NCBI GenBank assembly: GCA_034336665.1 | Contig: JAPFBE010000003.1 | Coordinates: forward strand, 57,703,352-57,767,351 | DNA length: 64,000 nt | DNA from: Luscinia megarhynchos | Taxonomy: Eukaryota; Chordata; Aves; Passeriformes; Turdidae | Direction of reading: 5' to 3' | Shown here: positions 26,850 to 37,344 of the stretch, one piece after another | How the letters are laid out: every line of letters starts with the position of its first letter | Position numbering within the stretch: the stretch's first letter is position 1 | Notes under the pieces: generated by a model | Told to the model about the DNA's origin: nothing | Seen by the model: only the letters and a program-made list of their open reading frames with translations | The model's database searches: none | Made by a program: the position numbers and the translations under genes

Positions 26850-27230
26850 TCTTTCCAAATCAGGAATTAAGATTTTAAACAAGCCTTGATTTACTACCAG
26901 CACTGCAACAAATGACTATGTATCTCTCTTCAACTTGATTCATCAATATTCTTTGTTTATGGCCTTTGAGCTAATCTTCAATCCATGTGACAGTCCACAT
27001 ATTTGTCAATTTGAATTAATTGCATGAGCTTGCATGGATGCTATACCAAATGCTTCACTCAAGTCAAAGTATATTAGGTCTGCCATTTTCCTCTCATTTG
27101 CTTATTTGCTAATGCTATCAGAAGAAGTAATCAAATTTGTCTGATAAGATTTATTTTCATAAATCATGCTGCTTACTTCTCGTGGTTATCTTGTCCTCCA
27201 TCAGCTCTTCTGTGCCTGTAAGGGCTGGTT
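26850..27230 (-). mobile_element. Ancient LINE reverse-transcriptase relic (CR1/L3 clade)
   Basis: Read on the minus strand, a broken frame shows KSYQTNLI followed about 20 codons later by MADLIYFDLSEAFG. This matches the layout of CR1/L3-clade reverse transcriptases, where a 'GKSCLTNLV'-type stretch precedes the 'YLDFSKAFD' catalytic block (motif A, with the first catalytic Asp preserved in YFDLSEAF). Stops interrupt the frame and neither end of the element is definable. The divergence suggests a much older insertion than the CR1 copies elsewhere in the window. The match is from memory of the family, not from an alignment. Confidence 0.5.
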
Positions 27231-29425
27231 TTTCTACACATTGACTCTGATTTTACTATTTACCCCCAAAAAGGAAACTCGTTGATCAGCAACTTTAGAG
27301 ATCTATTTCAGCACTTATCAGCAACAGCATTTTATATTTACTTCAGTGAATTTTAGGTTACATCATTGCACCAAAGGTTGTGTTATTTCTCCCATGTATT
27401 ATGTGGGGTGTATTGTGGGTTAAAGAAAACCAGCAAAACTAGTAGAATCAAGAGACAAAGAACAACGTGTCCCTTTTGTGAATTACAGAAAATACATCAG
27501 CTATTTCCAGCTAACAGACTCCTAGCATTTGAAAGGTTCATTGCCCAGGAAATAAAATCACAATCATTTCAAATACCGAGGGTTGTTCACAGCCACTGCT
27601 TTTGCAGTTGCCTCCCTTTTACCTGACATAGCAGAGATTAAACAAGAGACCTCCAACATGGAAATAGATTAAACAAGATACTTTATAAAGCCACACTCCA
27701 TAGTTAGAACTGTTAACATAATTACAACTTGTGCATTTTGATTTTCAATACACAGCACTTACTTACAGGGAGACATCTTCCCTATTACTTTGGCAATTCT
27801 ACAACTATCCTATTTCTTAGACAACAGTGAAACAGAAAATCACAACTAATGTCCCAGTAAAATTTTATGTTCTCTGCACAAGTCATATGGTCACTGGTCT
27901 GGTTGAATGAGTCATGGGCATTTTGGATTGTTTCTGCTGGATTTCATTTTCTGTTTGTCTCAGAATAGCAGTCACCAGACAGGGCCCTTCAGTTGCCCAC
28001 CAACTCCACAGGTTCTTAAAACATATCCATCCCCAGTGCCACACTTCTGTCCCCCACCATGTATCTTCCAGCTCTGTCCTTCACAAATACATATTTATTT
28101 CTACAATGAGTTTCTAGTTCTCACTGGTTTTCAGTTTTCCTGTTAGGTGAAACAGATGAGAAGAGAGGCAGGTATTCTGGGAATCATCTTATCTAGCTTC
28201 AGACATCTAAAGGACAGGTGATGAAACCCAAATTTCCACTCTAAGCTACGTTATTGCCAGAAGTTCTTTTAGTTTCTAGCAGACTATGTGATCTGTCCCA
28301 GAGGCCTATTTTGTAAGAAAATAAATTCTGCCTAGAATTCGACATATCCAAAGGATTATATCTATCTATTTCACTACAGTGATGCAGAGGAACTTAGCAC
28401 AATGAGGACAATGAACTACACTTTAGATGCCAAAGTTATGGTGCATGAATCCTACACAATGCCTCATAAAGGCGCATAAAAATAATGTCATAAAATAAAC
28501 TGATAAAGGTCTTTGTGTCTCAGAAGAGCAGCTCCAAGTAAATGATCTCAGCTGAGTGTAAGTCTCAAATGACAACATTTGCCAGCTGCACAAATTCTGT
28601 GGATATGTCATTAAGGGATGATGTTATCAAATTATCTATCTTGTGGTATAAATAGCCATACCTTTATCTGTTCCACTAGGTCTCTATTGATTAATACTTG
28701 CTGAGAAGTGATTTTCCTGTTTCAAATATGGTAATGATCTTTATTAATAACATTATTTCTTGTTTAGGAACACAGTTGTTTTGCTCCTTTTTTTGTTGAT
28801 ACAAAATCGATTTCATGATTTAACCTAAAATTGCATTAAATGACAACGTACTTAAAGACTTTTAAAAATAATTTATAAATCTGTGGGGTTTTTTCCTCTC
28901 TAAAGCCTAAGTATACATGCTGAAGAAGTTTGGTTGTCCACAATTTATCCTGAAAGTGGGTTTGTGGAACTACAAAATTTCTCACCCTTCCTTCCTCTGT
29001 CGCCTTCCTTGGTTTTCTTTTCTATCCAAAAGGGACTTATTGTACCTGTCTAGCTTTTAGCTCTGAAAATGTATGGGCCAATCTAAAATATATTGCCCTT
29101 TCCCCCGAAACAACAATTGACACAATGTAGTCCAGTTCTACTTACATAGAAGTGAGAGTTTCGTAGTGATCCATGACCTTGTAAGGCTCATTATTAGATA
29201 GATACCAATTTGTCATGCTGCGCCTAGCTATCAGCTTTTCTAGTCACTCACTTCATGCTTCTAGTGGCAAATTATATTTGACTTTCAATTTAAAATCCAG
29301 GGTACTTTAATGTAAAACCTCAGTATAATAATGGTGATGAAGCAGCAGGGCATGCAATTTGACAGAATGGATTTTTCTAGTTTATTGTGGCAGATTCCCC
29401 TCCCCCAACCACAAAGATAAGAATA
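27231..29425. other. Unique sequence, no gene seen
   Basis: Short chance frames only. No recognised repeat or RNA gene. Confidence 0.55.
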
Positions 29426-29426
29426 G

Positions 29427-29806
<380 letters not shown>

Positions 29807-29942
29807 CAACACAGTCTTGAAACCCTGGTGGAAGCTGGGAAGACTGTAGCTACAGCAGCAGGTTGTCATTTAAAAATGGAGGCTCTACTGTTTCTCCCTG
29901 AGCAGAACTTAAAATACATTAGATGCATCATGACAAGCTATA

Positions 29943-29960
29943 ATTCATGAATTCATGAAT
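29943..29960. repeat. 18-bp perfect palindrome
   Basis: ATTCATGAATTCATGAAT is its own reverse complement and also a tandem of an 8-bp ATTCATGA unit. It lies 136 bp after the GAAA array. Confidence 0.9.
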
Positions 29961-31076
29961 GAAGATTTAATTCCTTTTTAATGAAAAAAAAAGTTCCGAC
30001 TTCTTTGGCTGAGTTACTGAACTTAATATATGTTATACAGCTCCTGTCAGACATAAGTAATGCTGATCTCTTTTGTCTTGATGCCAAGCACCTACTATTA
30101 AAGGTGTCATAGGCATGAAAACCCTGATACAAGGGATGCATTACTTCAGTACTTTTTAATGAGGATTTGCTTTTTAACAATGCCTTGTACAGGATACTGA
30201 GGAGGTGAAATTTCTCACCTCAAGCAAAATTATTGGGGTTTGGGATTTATGTTTTTATTATAGGAATATATCATGATGTGAATTCTGACTGGACCGTATG
30301 GAACATTATGGAACATATTTAATTTACTTTCTTTTTTCTCCTTTCTTTTTCTACATGTAATAAAGATCACTAATGCATTTAAAATCAAATTCAGTTCATC
30401 AAATTTGGTCACCTAGACATTAAGTAACCCTGTAAAGCTAATTCTCTTATCCCTTTGAAGAGTCAACAGAAAAGCAATAACTCTAAGAATAGCTCAGCCT
30501 ATGTATTTTAGAGTGGGATTCATCCCAAGGAACCTCAGGCTTTTAATAATCATGTATTGAAGCTCTAGCAGTACCTCAAAGCATCCTTCTTAGTAAACAG
30601 CTAGAAATATGCATTTTTAGAAGATGAATCATCTGATTTACCTTACAGACATACTTCAGGATAAAATTAATTGCCCTTTAGGCATATTTCTTGCTTTCTA
30701 GCAAGGAAAATATTGAGTCCTTTGATCAGACTTGCACATCCAGCTTCAAGTCATGCAGGTTAACTATAGGTGTTTCCCTACACTTCAGCTCTCAAAATAA
30801 ACTGAATGATCTCTCAGACAAGAAATGTCTCTCCTGTGAATATCAAAGATTTGCTCTGGATTATTAAGTTTCAGATAAAGAAGGTTGTAGGCAGCAAGAT
30901 TTCATTCTAAAAACTCACCCATGTAATTTCTGGGTATAAAATGGCATACAGCAAAGATTTTGCCAGGCCTCAGTCTTTAACTGCTAGACTCAAGCATATT
31001 CCCAATGAAGTAGTAAAACTTTGGTTTGTCTGTGAAATTTTGTTTCTGAGCTACTGTGTAGTACACCAGATTGAGG
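29961..31076. other. Unique sequence, no gene seen
   Basis: No supported feature; AT-rich with short chance frames. Confidence 0.6.
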
Positions 31077-31149
31077 TATGTCATTAAGGTTGGAAAGGAC
31101 CTTAAAAAGCATCAAGTCAACCAAAACCTCTCACTGCCAAGTCCAGTAC

Positions 31150-31810
31150 TGTGGGAGTCTTTGTGCTAGGATCGAAGGTCCCCAGTGACAAAACTCATTC
31201 GCTCTGTATAAGCCAAAAGTTACTGTTGCATTTATTGTGAGAGTGAGAGTACATAGAGTCCTACTGAGTGTTGCTAGCTGCAGCACAGAGTAGGTAGGAC
31301 AAGGAGTAAGAGGGGGTTAGAGAAAGAGCAATGGGACAAGAGGGTGAGGGGGATAAGAGAAGAAGGAAGAGAGTAAGAGGAAGAGGTAAGAGAGGGGTGG
31401 TTGCAGTAAAAGTAAGAGAGAGAGAGTAGAAGAAAAGAGGAAGAGCAAGACAGCGATTTCCCGTTTACAATACAATAAATTTTCTTCTATGATGAATATT
31501 CTAATTCCCACTAACCAATGTAATACAAGATACAAATTCTGTACATTTACATACAGCCTATAGGAATCCTTACATTACCATAGCGTGTTGCACTTTGGAC
31601 CCTAGCAAAGTCTTCTCTGACCTTTGGACTTGCTCTCCAGCAGAAGGCATTGTTCTGTCAAGAGGGGATTACCCCTAGCTGGCTATCCCATTGTTTCATG
31701 GTAATTCAGTAACTAAGGCTTGGCATCTCAAAAGTGGCTTTCATTTCAATCTCGTTCCTGGTTTCAGAATCTGAGCATTCATATTTGTAATTGTTTCATC
31801 TTCCCCAACA
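31150..31810 (-). mobile_element. Solo LTR of an endogenous retrovirus, inserted in CR1
   Basis: The 661-bp insert starts TGTGGGAG and ends CCCCAACA on the + strand, giving imperfect inverted TG...CA ends. It is flanked by CAGTAC (31144-31149) and AAGTAC (31811-31816), a 6-bp target duplication with one mismatch; both copies fall inside otherwise continuous CR1 sequence. AATAAA on the minus strand (31231-31236), about 80 bp from the left end, is placed as expected for the R/U5 boundary of a minus-strand LTR. A 6-bp duplication fits the ERVK (beta-retrovirus-like) group. A long purine-rich tract (31296-31449, + strand) lies in the middle. No internal viral genes remain, as expected after LTR-LTR recombination. 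Confidence 0.88.
31231..31236 (-). terminator. Polyadenylation signal of the minus-strand LTR
   Basis: AATAAA on the minus strand inside the LTR, about 80 bp before its U5 end. It supports the minus orientation of the element. Confidence 0.65.
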
Positions 31811-32372
31811 AAGTACTAAGCCATGTCCCAAAATACCACATCTACATGACTTTTAAGCACCTTCAGTGATGGTGACTCCACCACTATCTTAGGCAGCCTG
31901 TTCTATTGCTTTATAACCCTTTCTGTGAACACACTTTTCCTAATATCAAATCTAAATCTCCCCTGATCTAATTTGCTAACTCTAACTCTGTAACTTGCTG
32001 GTAAGTTGAAACACCAAACTTTCAGAATATTTCATCTGCCTCTTCATGCATGTTGGATGGGCTATAAGAGACTCCCACCAAGATATCTGCCTTGTTGGCA
32101 TTATCCCTGATTGTGACACAGAAGCACTCTACCCTCTTATTGTCATCATCAAGCCCTAGAGAGTCAAAACCCTCCCCCACATACAGGGCTCTTTCTCCTT
32201 GCTTGTCCCTTCTGAGGAGTTAACACCATCCATTGCAGCACTCCAGCTTTGAGTCATCCTCCTCGATGCTGTGATCATGACTGTATCATGGTTTTCCTGC
32301 TGCTCAGTGGCATCCATTTCCTCCTGTTTGCTATGTGCTTTGGTGTAGATGTACTTCGGTAAAGCTATTGAT

Positions 32373-33774
32373 CCTGCCACAGTTTTTGGGGGGAAAAACC
32401 TTAATTCTTACACGGCCATTCTCAGGCACTTCCACAGTTTCTAACAATGGTAGTAAAAGCATTTATTTCCTAGAAAACAGTAACACTGACACTCCAAAGG
32501 AACAAACAAAATAGCTTTATTTTTAACCAGGCAGCTGCAGCTGAAAGGAAAGGAGAGTAAAAGCAAAATTCAGAAGGAGCACACTAAATGTACAATTTAA
32601 TCATCTAAACAGGGCTATTTTCTGTTGCTTTAAGTTCCAAAAAGTATCATTTCCACCCTTTAGCTTCCATCAAAGAGATATGGATCTGCCATCTGTGACA
32701 AATTCACAGCCTATGTGGATATTCTGGATAATAAAAACTGTCAGTGGTACTAAGAGCCTACATATGAACAACAGAATCCCATCCTGTATGTCTACATCTC
32801 AGCTAGTCATTCTATGTTTCCTTTACAGTTATGAGGCACTCATAGAGAATCATTCATTCGAGCAATCTCAAGTGTCTAGTGTGGAATGAGTTGCTTCATG
32901 AAGTACACAAGTAGTTTTCTCCACTGACTCTAAATGAAGTCCAGGGGTTCTCTTTTAAGCATCTCCTCTGTAGATACATCTATATAATCAGACAACTCTC
33001 ATCCTCAATACAACATATCAAGCTCTTCTGATTTTTCAGAAAAAGGAGAAACACAGGATTGAAAACATCACAGCTTCAGTCTGTTTCCATAACATAATCC
33101 ACAAATCACCCCAAATCACCACAACTAACAACTTTGAGTAAAAGGGATCAAAAGCCTTGAACCCAGTGTGAGCCACTAATGTCTCAAGCCCTTCCTGTAA
33201 GAGCAAGTGTAATTGATGGCAATATCCAGATGGCAGCTGTGCACCACAATCCACCCTACAGAGGAGAGTGAAAATCTCCCAAGCTTGGTCTGGAACTAGG
33301 CTAAATTTTTTTAGTTAAGTGGGTCCAAGTGCATGTAAATCTATGCTGGTGGAGCCAGGAATGCCAATGGATTATGACAATATGAGCAATCTGAGAAAAG
33401 GCACTTTGTCAACAACAAAATAGGTAAGTAGAAAAGGCTGGAGTTACTCAAGTTTTGCTATTTTCATTTTTTGCACGACTCACAAACTTGTGTGACACAG
33501 CTTTATGTAAAGGGTCCTTAAACTAAGTGTTTGTGATCCCAAATCAGGCTATTATATTTATACATGCAAGTTGAAAAGAAATGCTATTGCAGAAACACGT
33601 CAAGTAACAGACTGCATGACTTGAAAACAGACGTGAGATTTCTAGAAGAAAATCTACTGTTTAAAATAAAATAGATTTTTTGGCAATCTCCAACTAGTAA
33701 TCTACCTTACAGGTCTCAATAGGATTGCCACACTTTTGAGCTCACATATCAGTCTGAGTAGCACGACTGTACAA
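32373..33774. other. Unique sequence, no gene seen
   Basis: No supported feature. Chance frames at 32680-32889 (+) and 33036-33254 (-) lack recognisable motifs. Confidence 0.55.
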
Positions 33775-34180
33775 AAATTTGTGGGAGCCCAGAGTATTCC
33801 TCTGGCTTCCCTGGGAGGTTTAAGACCCCCCTGGCGGGGTCCCCAAAGACCCCTGAATGAGACCCTGGTATCTCAGGCAATGAATTCCAACCCCTGGGGG
33901 AAATTCCAGAGGGAATGGAAACAAGCCACCAAACCTAGTAAAGTGTAAATTAGGTTGGTAGAAAGTAAATAAATAGTCTTTTGGGAATGTTTGTGATAAG
34001 AGACACATGGCCAAGATGGAGAATTTGGGGGTGTGGATACCTCTTCCTCCTTCTTCTCCGTGTCATCCATGCTGGGTGACATGCTGGCACTTTTAGATTG
34101 GATGGGGTCAGAGATGGACTGTTTAACAAAGTTGTATTGTATTGGAAAATAATTGTAAATACCTAGTATGTAATTTAGAC

Positions 34181-34188
34181 TATAAAAG
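34181..34188 (+). promoter_or_regulatory. TATA box of the LTR promoter
   Basis: TATAAAAG in the expected U3 position. Transcription would be expected to begin about 25-30 bp downstream, near 34210. Whether it is still active cannot be judged. Confidence 0.7.
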
Positions 34189-34279
34189 ATAAGTCTTGCC
34201 TCTGCCAGGCAGATTCTGCCTTGGACGTCTAGCAAGCAGACCGCTGTGAGCTGGGCAAAACATTCCTGAGATAAGGAAG

Positions 34280-34285
34280 AATAAA
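34280..34285 (+). terminator. Polyadenylation signal of the LTR
   Basis: AATAAA about 100 bp after the TATA box, defining the R region together with it. Confidence 0.7.
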
Positions 34286-34423
34286 CAACCATGAAAACCT
34301 CTAAGAACAGCCTCATGCAGTCTCTCATCAGCGGGCATCAGAAAGAGCTGGGTTCCAAACCACCTGCATGTCCTCCAGAGGTGATCTCAGGTCTAAGGAG
34401 ACACCTTGGATTGTGACAAAATT

Positions 34424-37045
34424 TTGCCTGAAATTTGTTAGATATAAAGTGCTATTGGATCAAATGCATCTTATGGCATAGGGGCTGCTTTCACAAAATT
34501 GCTTGTCCATTCCAGTACACAGGCACATTCTGTCTTGTTCTTTCCCATATGCTATGGGGTAAGACTGCTAAAGACTACAGACATAAATATGGATTGATTT
34601 TTATTTCATGTTTATTTGGATTAGTATGCAAAAGATTTTCTGTGTTACATCCACTCTCCTAGTAGCTCAAAATTTTTCACAATGCCGCCTGGTGAGTTGC
34701 CTGGTTACATTTTGTTCCCGTTGTCTTTTTTTCCAAGCATTAGCTGAGCAATTAATGAACAAATCAAATAAATTGGAGCTGCTGTATTTTCCTCTAGATG
34801 CAAATGTGAAGGATAATTTTTAAAGTACTTTTATATATCTCCTACATCCTCTAGGGAGGAAGTACAGGCTTCAAGTTCTAAATTACTCATTCCTGCTGGC
34901 ATCAGATGTATGCCCCAAGGAGTTCATTTTCTGCTCAACAGACAAGGATTTAACTACGTAAATTCATTTCTAAATAGAAAATAATATAATATAACACTTT
35001 CCAGACAATCTCTCACAGGTGCTTTAGCACCCATAAGGGAAAGAGCCAAAAAGGCTCAAAGAATTGATCCCTTCTTTTCCATGCAGATTATCTGTGGGGC
35101 TGAATTTTCCCCCACCGCCTTAAGAATTTTACTAGTGAAGGATGCTTAATCCTAAATTAGATCAAACAAGTTTTGGCATGAATCAGGACATTCATATAAA
35201 GTTCTTCTCCAATTTACTTCAAGTCTCCCTATCTCCATGTAGCAGTACAGCTTCAAATTCTAGCTGGCTCACAACAGCAGGTTTCATCATAGTATCCAGG
35301 GGTCCTAGAATTGGAATTGAATAGGGAAATTTCACAATTTTAAAATATATTGCTACCCTATTTGGTGATAACAATTTAGAAACATAAACTAACTATGTTA
35401 TAAAAATCAAGCCATTGAAAGTAACTCAGATGTGTTTTCATAAACAGTCTCCAGCCCCACATCCCCCAAGCCATGCTCTTAATACCAGATTTCCTTTTCT
35501 TCCAAAAACTGAACTTGTAAGTGCAGCCCCAGGAGGAGAGCCCCAGGTTGTCTGGGAATTTCTGCTTATCTCATCTGCTGTAATTACCAATTTAGGTGAC
35601 TATATCATGAGACATATCAGAATACAAACAAATAACAAAAAAAAATCTGACAACTCAAGCAGGTTCATAAAGACATAATGGAAGAGAAAAGGGAAAAAGA
35701 GGAAAAAAGGTCAGATCCACCCTCTACTCGCATGCTCCTGAGACTGCTGTTGACGAAATGAATAGATGCAGCCAATGAGATGAACCCTGCTGCTCTACAT
35801 AAAGCAGATGTTTAACTATTTTCTTGGTGTTAGAACGTGTGCACCCATTTGACTGCAATGATGATTAAATTCATCCTGAGTTATTCTGTCACAGGAGGAC
35901 AATTGCATGTTATGATTAGCTTCTAGCTCCATTTAGTGCAGTGAGAAACTTGTAAACTAACATGATGGGCCCCAGTCTTGTAATAAGCCCAGCCATGAGG
36001 ATAACTGTTTGCAGGTAACCAAGAGTGTCAGCTTAAGTGTGAATTCACTCCACGACTGCATGATTTCCCTCAGCATGATTTCCTGCAAGCAGGGAAATGT
36101 TGACATTTAGTTAGGATTCTGCTAGCTATAAAATATTATGTTCTTTGGTTTTGTTACAGGAACACTCAGTTTTGCCAACACCATCATCATTCTAAAATAT
36201 TTTCAATAAATTACTCTTACTCTGGAAGAACTTTGTAATTTCTTCCCCAAGGAACTATATACTTCCTGAACTGGGCTAACTGAGAAAAAAATATGGGTCT
36301 TGATTGCAATAATCTTTCACCTGCACTTCAATAGAGATAAACCACATTCAACATTTCAAAAGATTTTATATGCTCTGGATCAAGAACTAATGATATTTTC
36401 CATCTACAATTCCCAGGGAAGAAAAGAAAGATCAGGGTTAGACCTAAGCATGAGGGTGAGGAGACTTTTAGTGTTGGGAAAAACCCAAAAAGTGAAATTT
36501 TGCAGGTGGTATATGTACAGTGCTGACTGGGAGTCAGCATCTCACTGACATACTGATAAAAAATGGGCAACTGAGTGCAGGTGACTACCTCCTGGAGTGA
36601 ATCACTCCATGAAAACTAAACAAGATGATTCCCATTTCAAATATTAAATTTAACTGCAGCTAGTTTCTCCCCTTTTTCTGTATTTAAAACCAGGCTAGCT
36701 AATACATGACTAGTTACTATAAAATACCTTTCCAGCATTTAAGACATTTTTTACTGCATTGTATTCAAATTATGGGCTAGAAAATCTTGAGTCTAACTTT
36801 CTCAGAACAGTGCATTTCCAGAGCCCCCTCAGTTTCTCCAACTGACAGTACCTTTCAGTCACTCTGTCTGACTGCATCATCAGTTCCAAGACAGGGTCCA
36901 GCAGTGCAAGAATTCAACAAATACTATCTCAACTAGTTTCGTACAGTCGATTGAGTGGCTACATGAAACCAACAGATTTCACATCAATATTACCATCATA
37001 GTGTGACCAGACTCAGAGGGCTCAGCAGATATTCTTCACTTGGAG
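34424..37045. other. Unique sequence, no gene seen
   Basis: AT-rich. Short chance frames only; no repeat family recognised. Confidence 0.55.
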
Positions 37046-37051
37046 TATAAA
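37046..37051 (+). promoter_or_regulatory. TATA-like box upstream of a candidate gene start
   Basis: TATAAA occurs 56 bp before the ATG at 37102, a spacing that would give a 5' leader of about 25 nt. TATAAA is frequent in AT-rich DNA, so by itself it is weak evidence. Confidence 0.2.
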
Positions 37052-37101
37052 CATTTACACAAAGACCAATCTACAACCCAGAGTAATTAAATGACCACAA
37101 C

Positions 37102-37344
37102 ATGGTATTTAAATCCACCCTCAGATCCTCAGTGAAAATCTTGCTGCTGGCACTGCTTTTCTGCATGTTGGGTGGTATTGCTACCATAATGTTATTTCAA
37201 ACCATCAGAAAAACAAGAGACCAGAATGACCAGTGTTCAGGTCATGTCTCAAAACCCCCTGATTGCACAGAAAATATATTCAAAATTAAAGGAAACTATT
37301 ACATGGACTGTGTATTCTGGCTGAAAGGAAGGAAAAAAAAATGA
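37102..37344 (+). CDS. Candidate exon: short single-pass membrane protein, unrecognised
   Basis: The ATG sits in a good initiation context (A at -3, G at +4) after an in-frame stop upstream. The 80-residue frame starts MVFKSTLRSSVK, followed by one hydrophobic segment (about residues 13-32, ILLLALLFCMLGGIATIMLF) and then a charged stretch RKTRDQNDQ. The distal part has three Cys residues (QCSGH, DCTEN, MDCVF). This is the layout of a type II membrane protein such as a Golgi glycosyltransferase or C-type-lectin-like receptor, but no family motif identifies it. The frame ends in poly-Lys and a stop without a convincing GT donor, so it may be a truncated copy or a chance frame. Confidence 0.22.
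   Translation: MVFKSTLRSSVKILLLALLFCMLGGIATIMLFQTIRKTRDQNDQCSGHVSKPPDCTENIFKIKGNYYMDCVFWLKGRKKK

Larger units (their letters stand above)
31077..32372 (-). mobile_element. CR1 LINE, internally deleted, split by a solo LTR
   Basis: The 3' end of the element is at the left (CATTAAGGTTGGAAAGGACC on the + strand) and resumes after the LTR with CCATGTCCCAAAATACCACA. Up to about 32030 it is CR1 3' UTR. To the right, the minus strand reads KQEEMDATEQ, QSWSAAMDG, NANKADILVGVSYSPSN and EEADEIF, in order, from the N-terminal and middle part of the CR1 endonuclease domain. The rest of ORF2, including the reverse transcriptase, is missing at a junction near 32010-32040. Stop codons break the frame, so it is inactive. 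Without the LTR the CR1 remnant is about 630 bp. Confidence 0.9.
33780..34418 (+). mobile_element. Solo LTR of an endogenous retrovirus
   Basis: A 639-bp unit begins TGTGGGAGCC and ends TTGTGACA, with a perfect 5-bp target duplication AAATT at 33775-33779 and 34419-34423. Internal order is that of a + strand LTR: a TATAAAAG box at 34181, then AATAAA at 34280 about 100 bp downstream, then a U5-like remainder of about 130 bp. A 5-bp duplication is typical of ERVL-type elements, though other groups cannot be excluded. No internal retroviral sequence flanks it. The 151-codon minus-strand frame at 33873-34328 lies wholly inside the LTR and is spurious. It shares little with the LTR at 31150 beyond the terminal TGTGGGAG. 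Confidence 0.9.

Noticed and set aside
32156..32380. 74-codon minus-strand frame that looks protein-like
   Set aside because: It is a decayed piece of the CR1 endonuclease domain, not a host gene.
33873..34328. 151-codon minus-strand frame
   Set aside because: It lies entirely inside a + strand solo LTR and runs antisense to its TATA and poly-A signals; no motif supports a protein.
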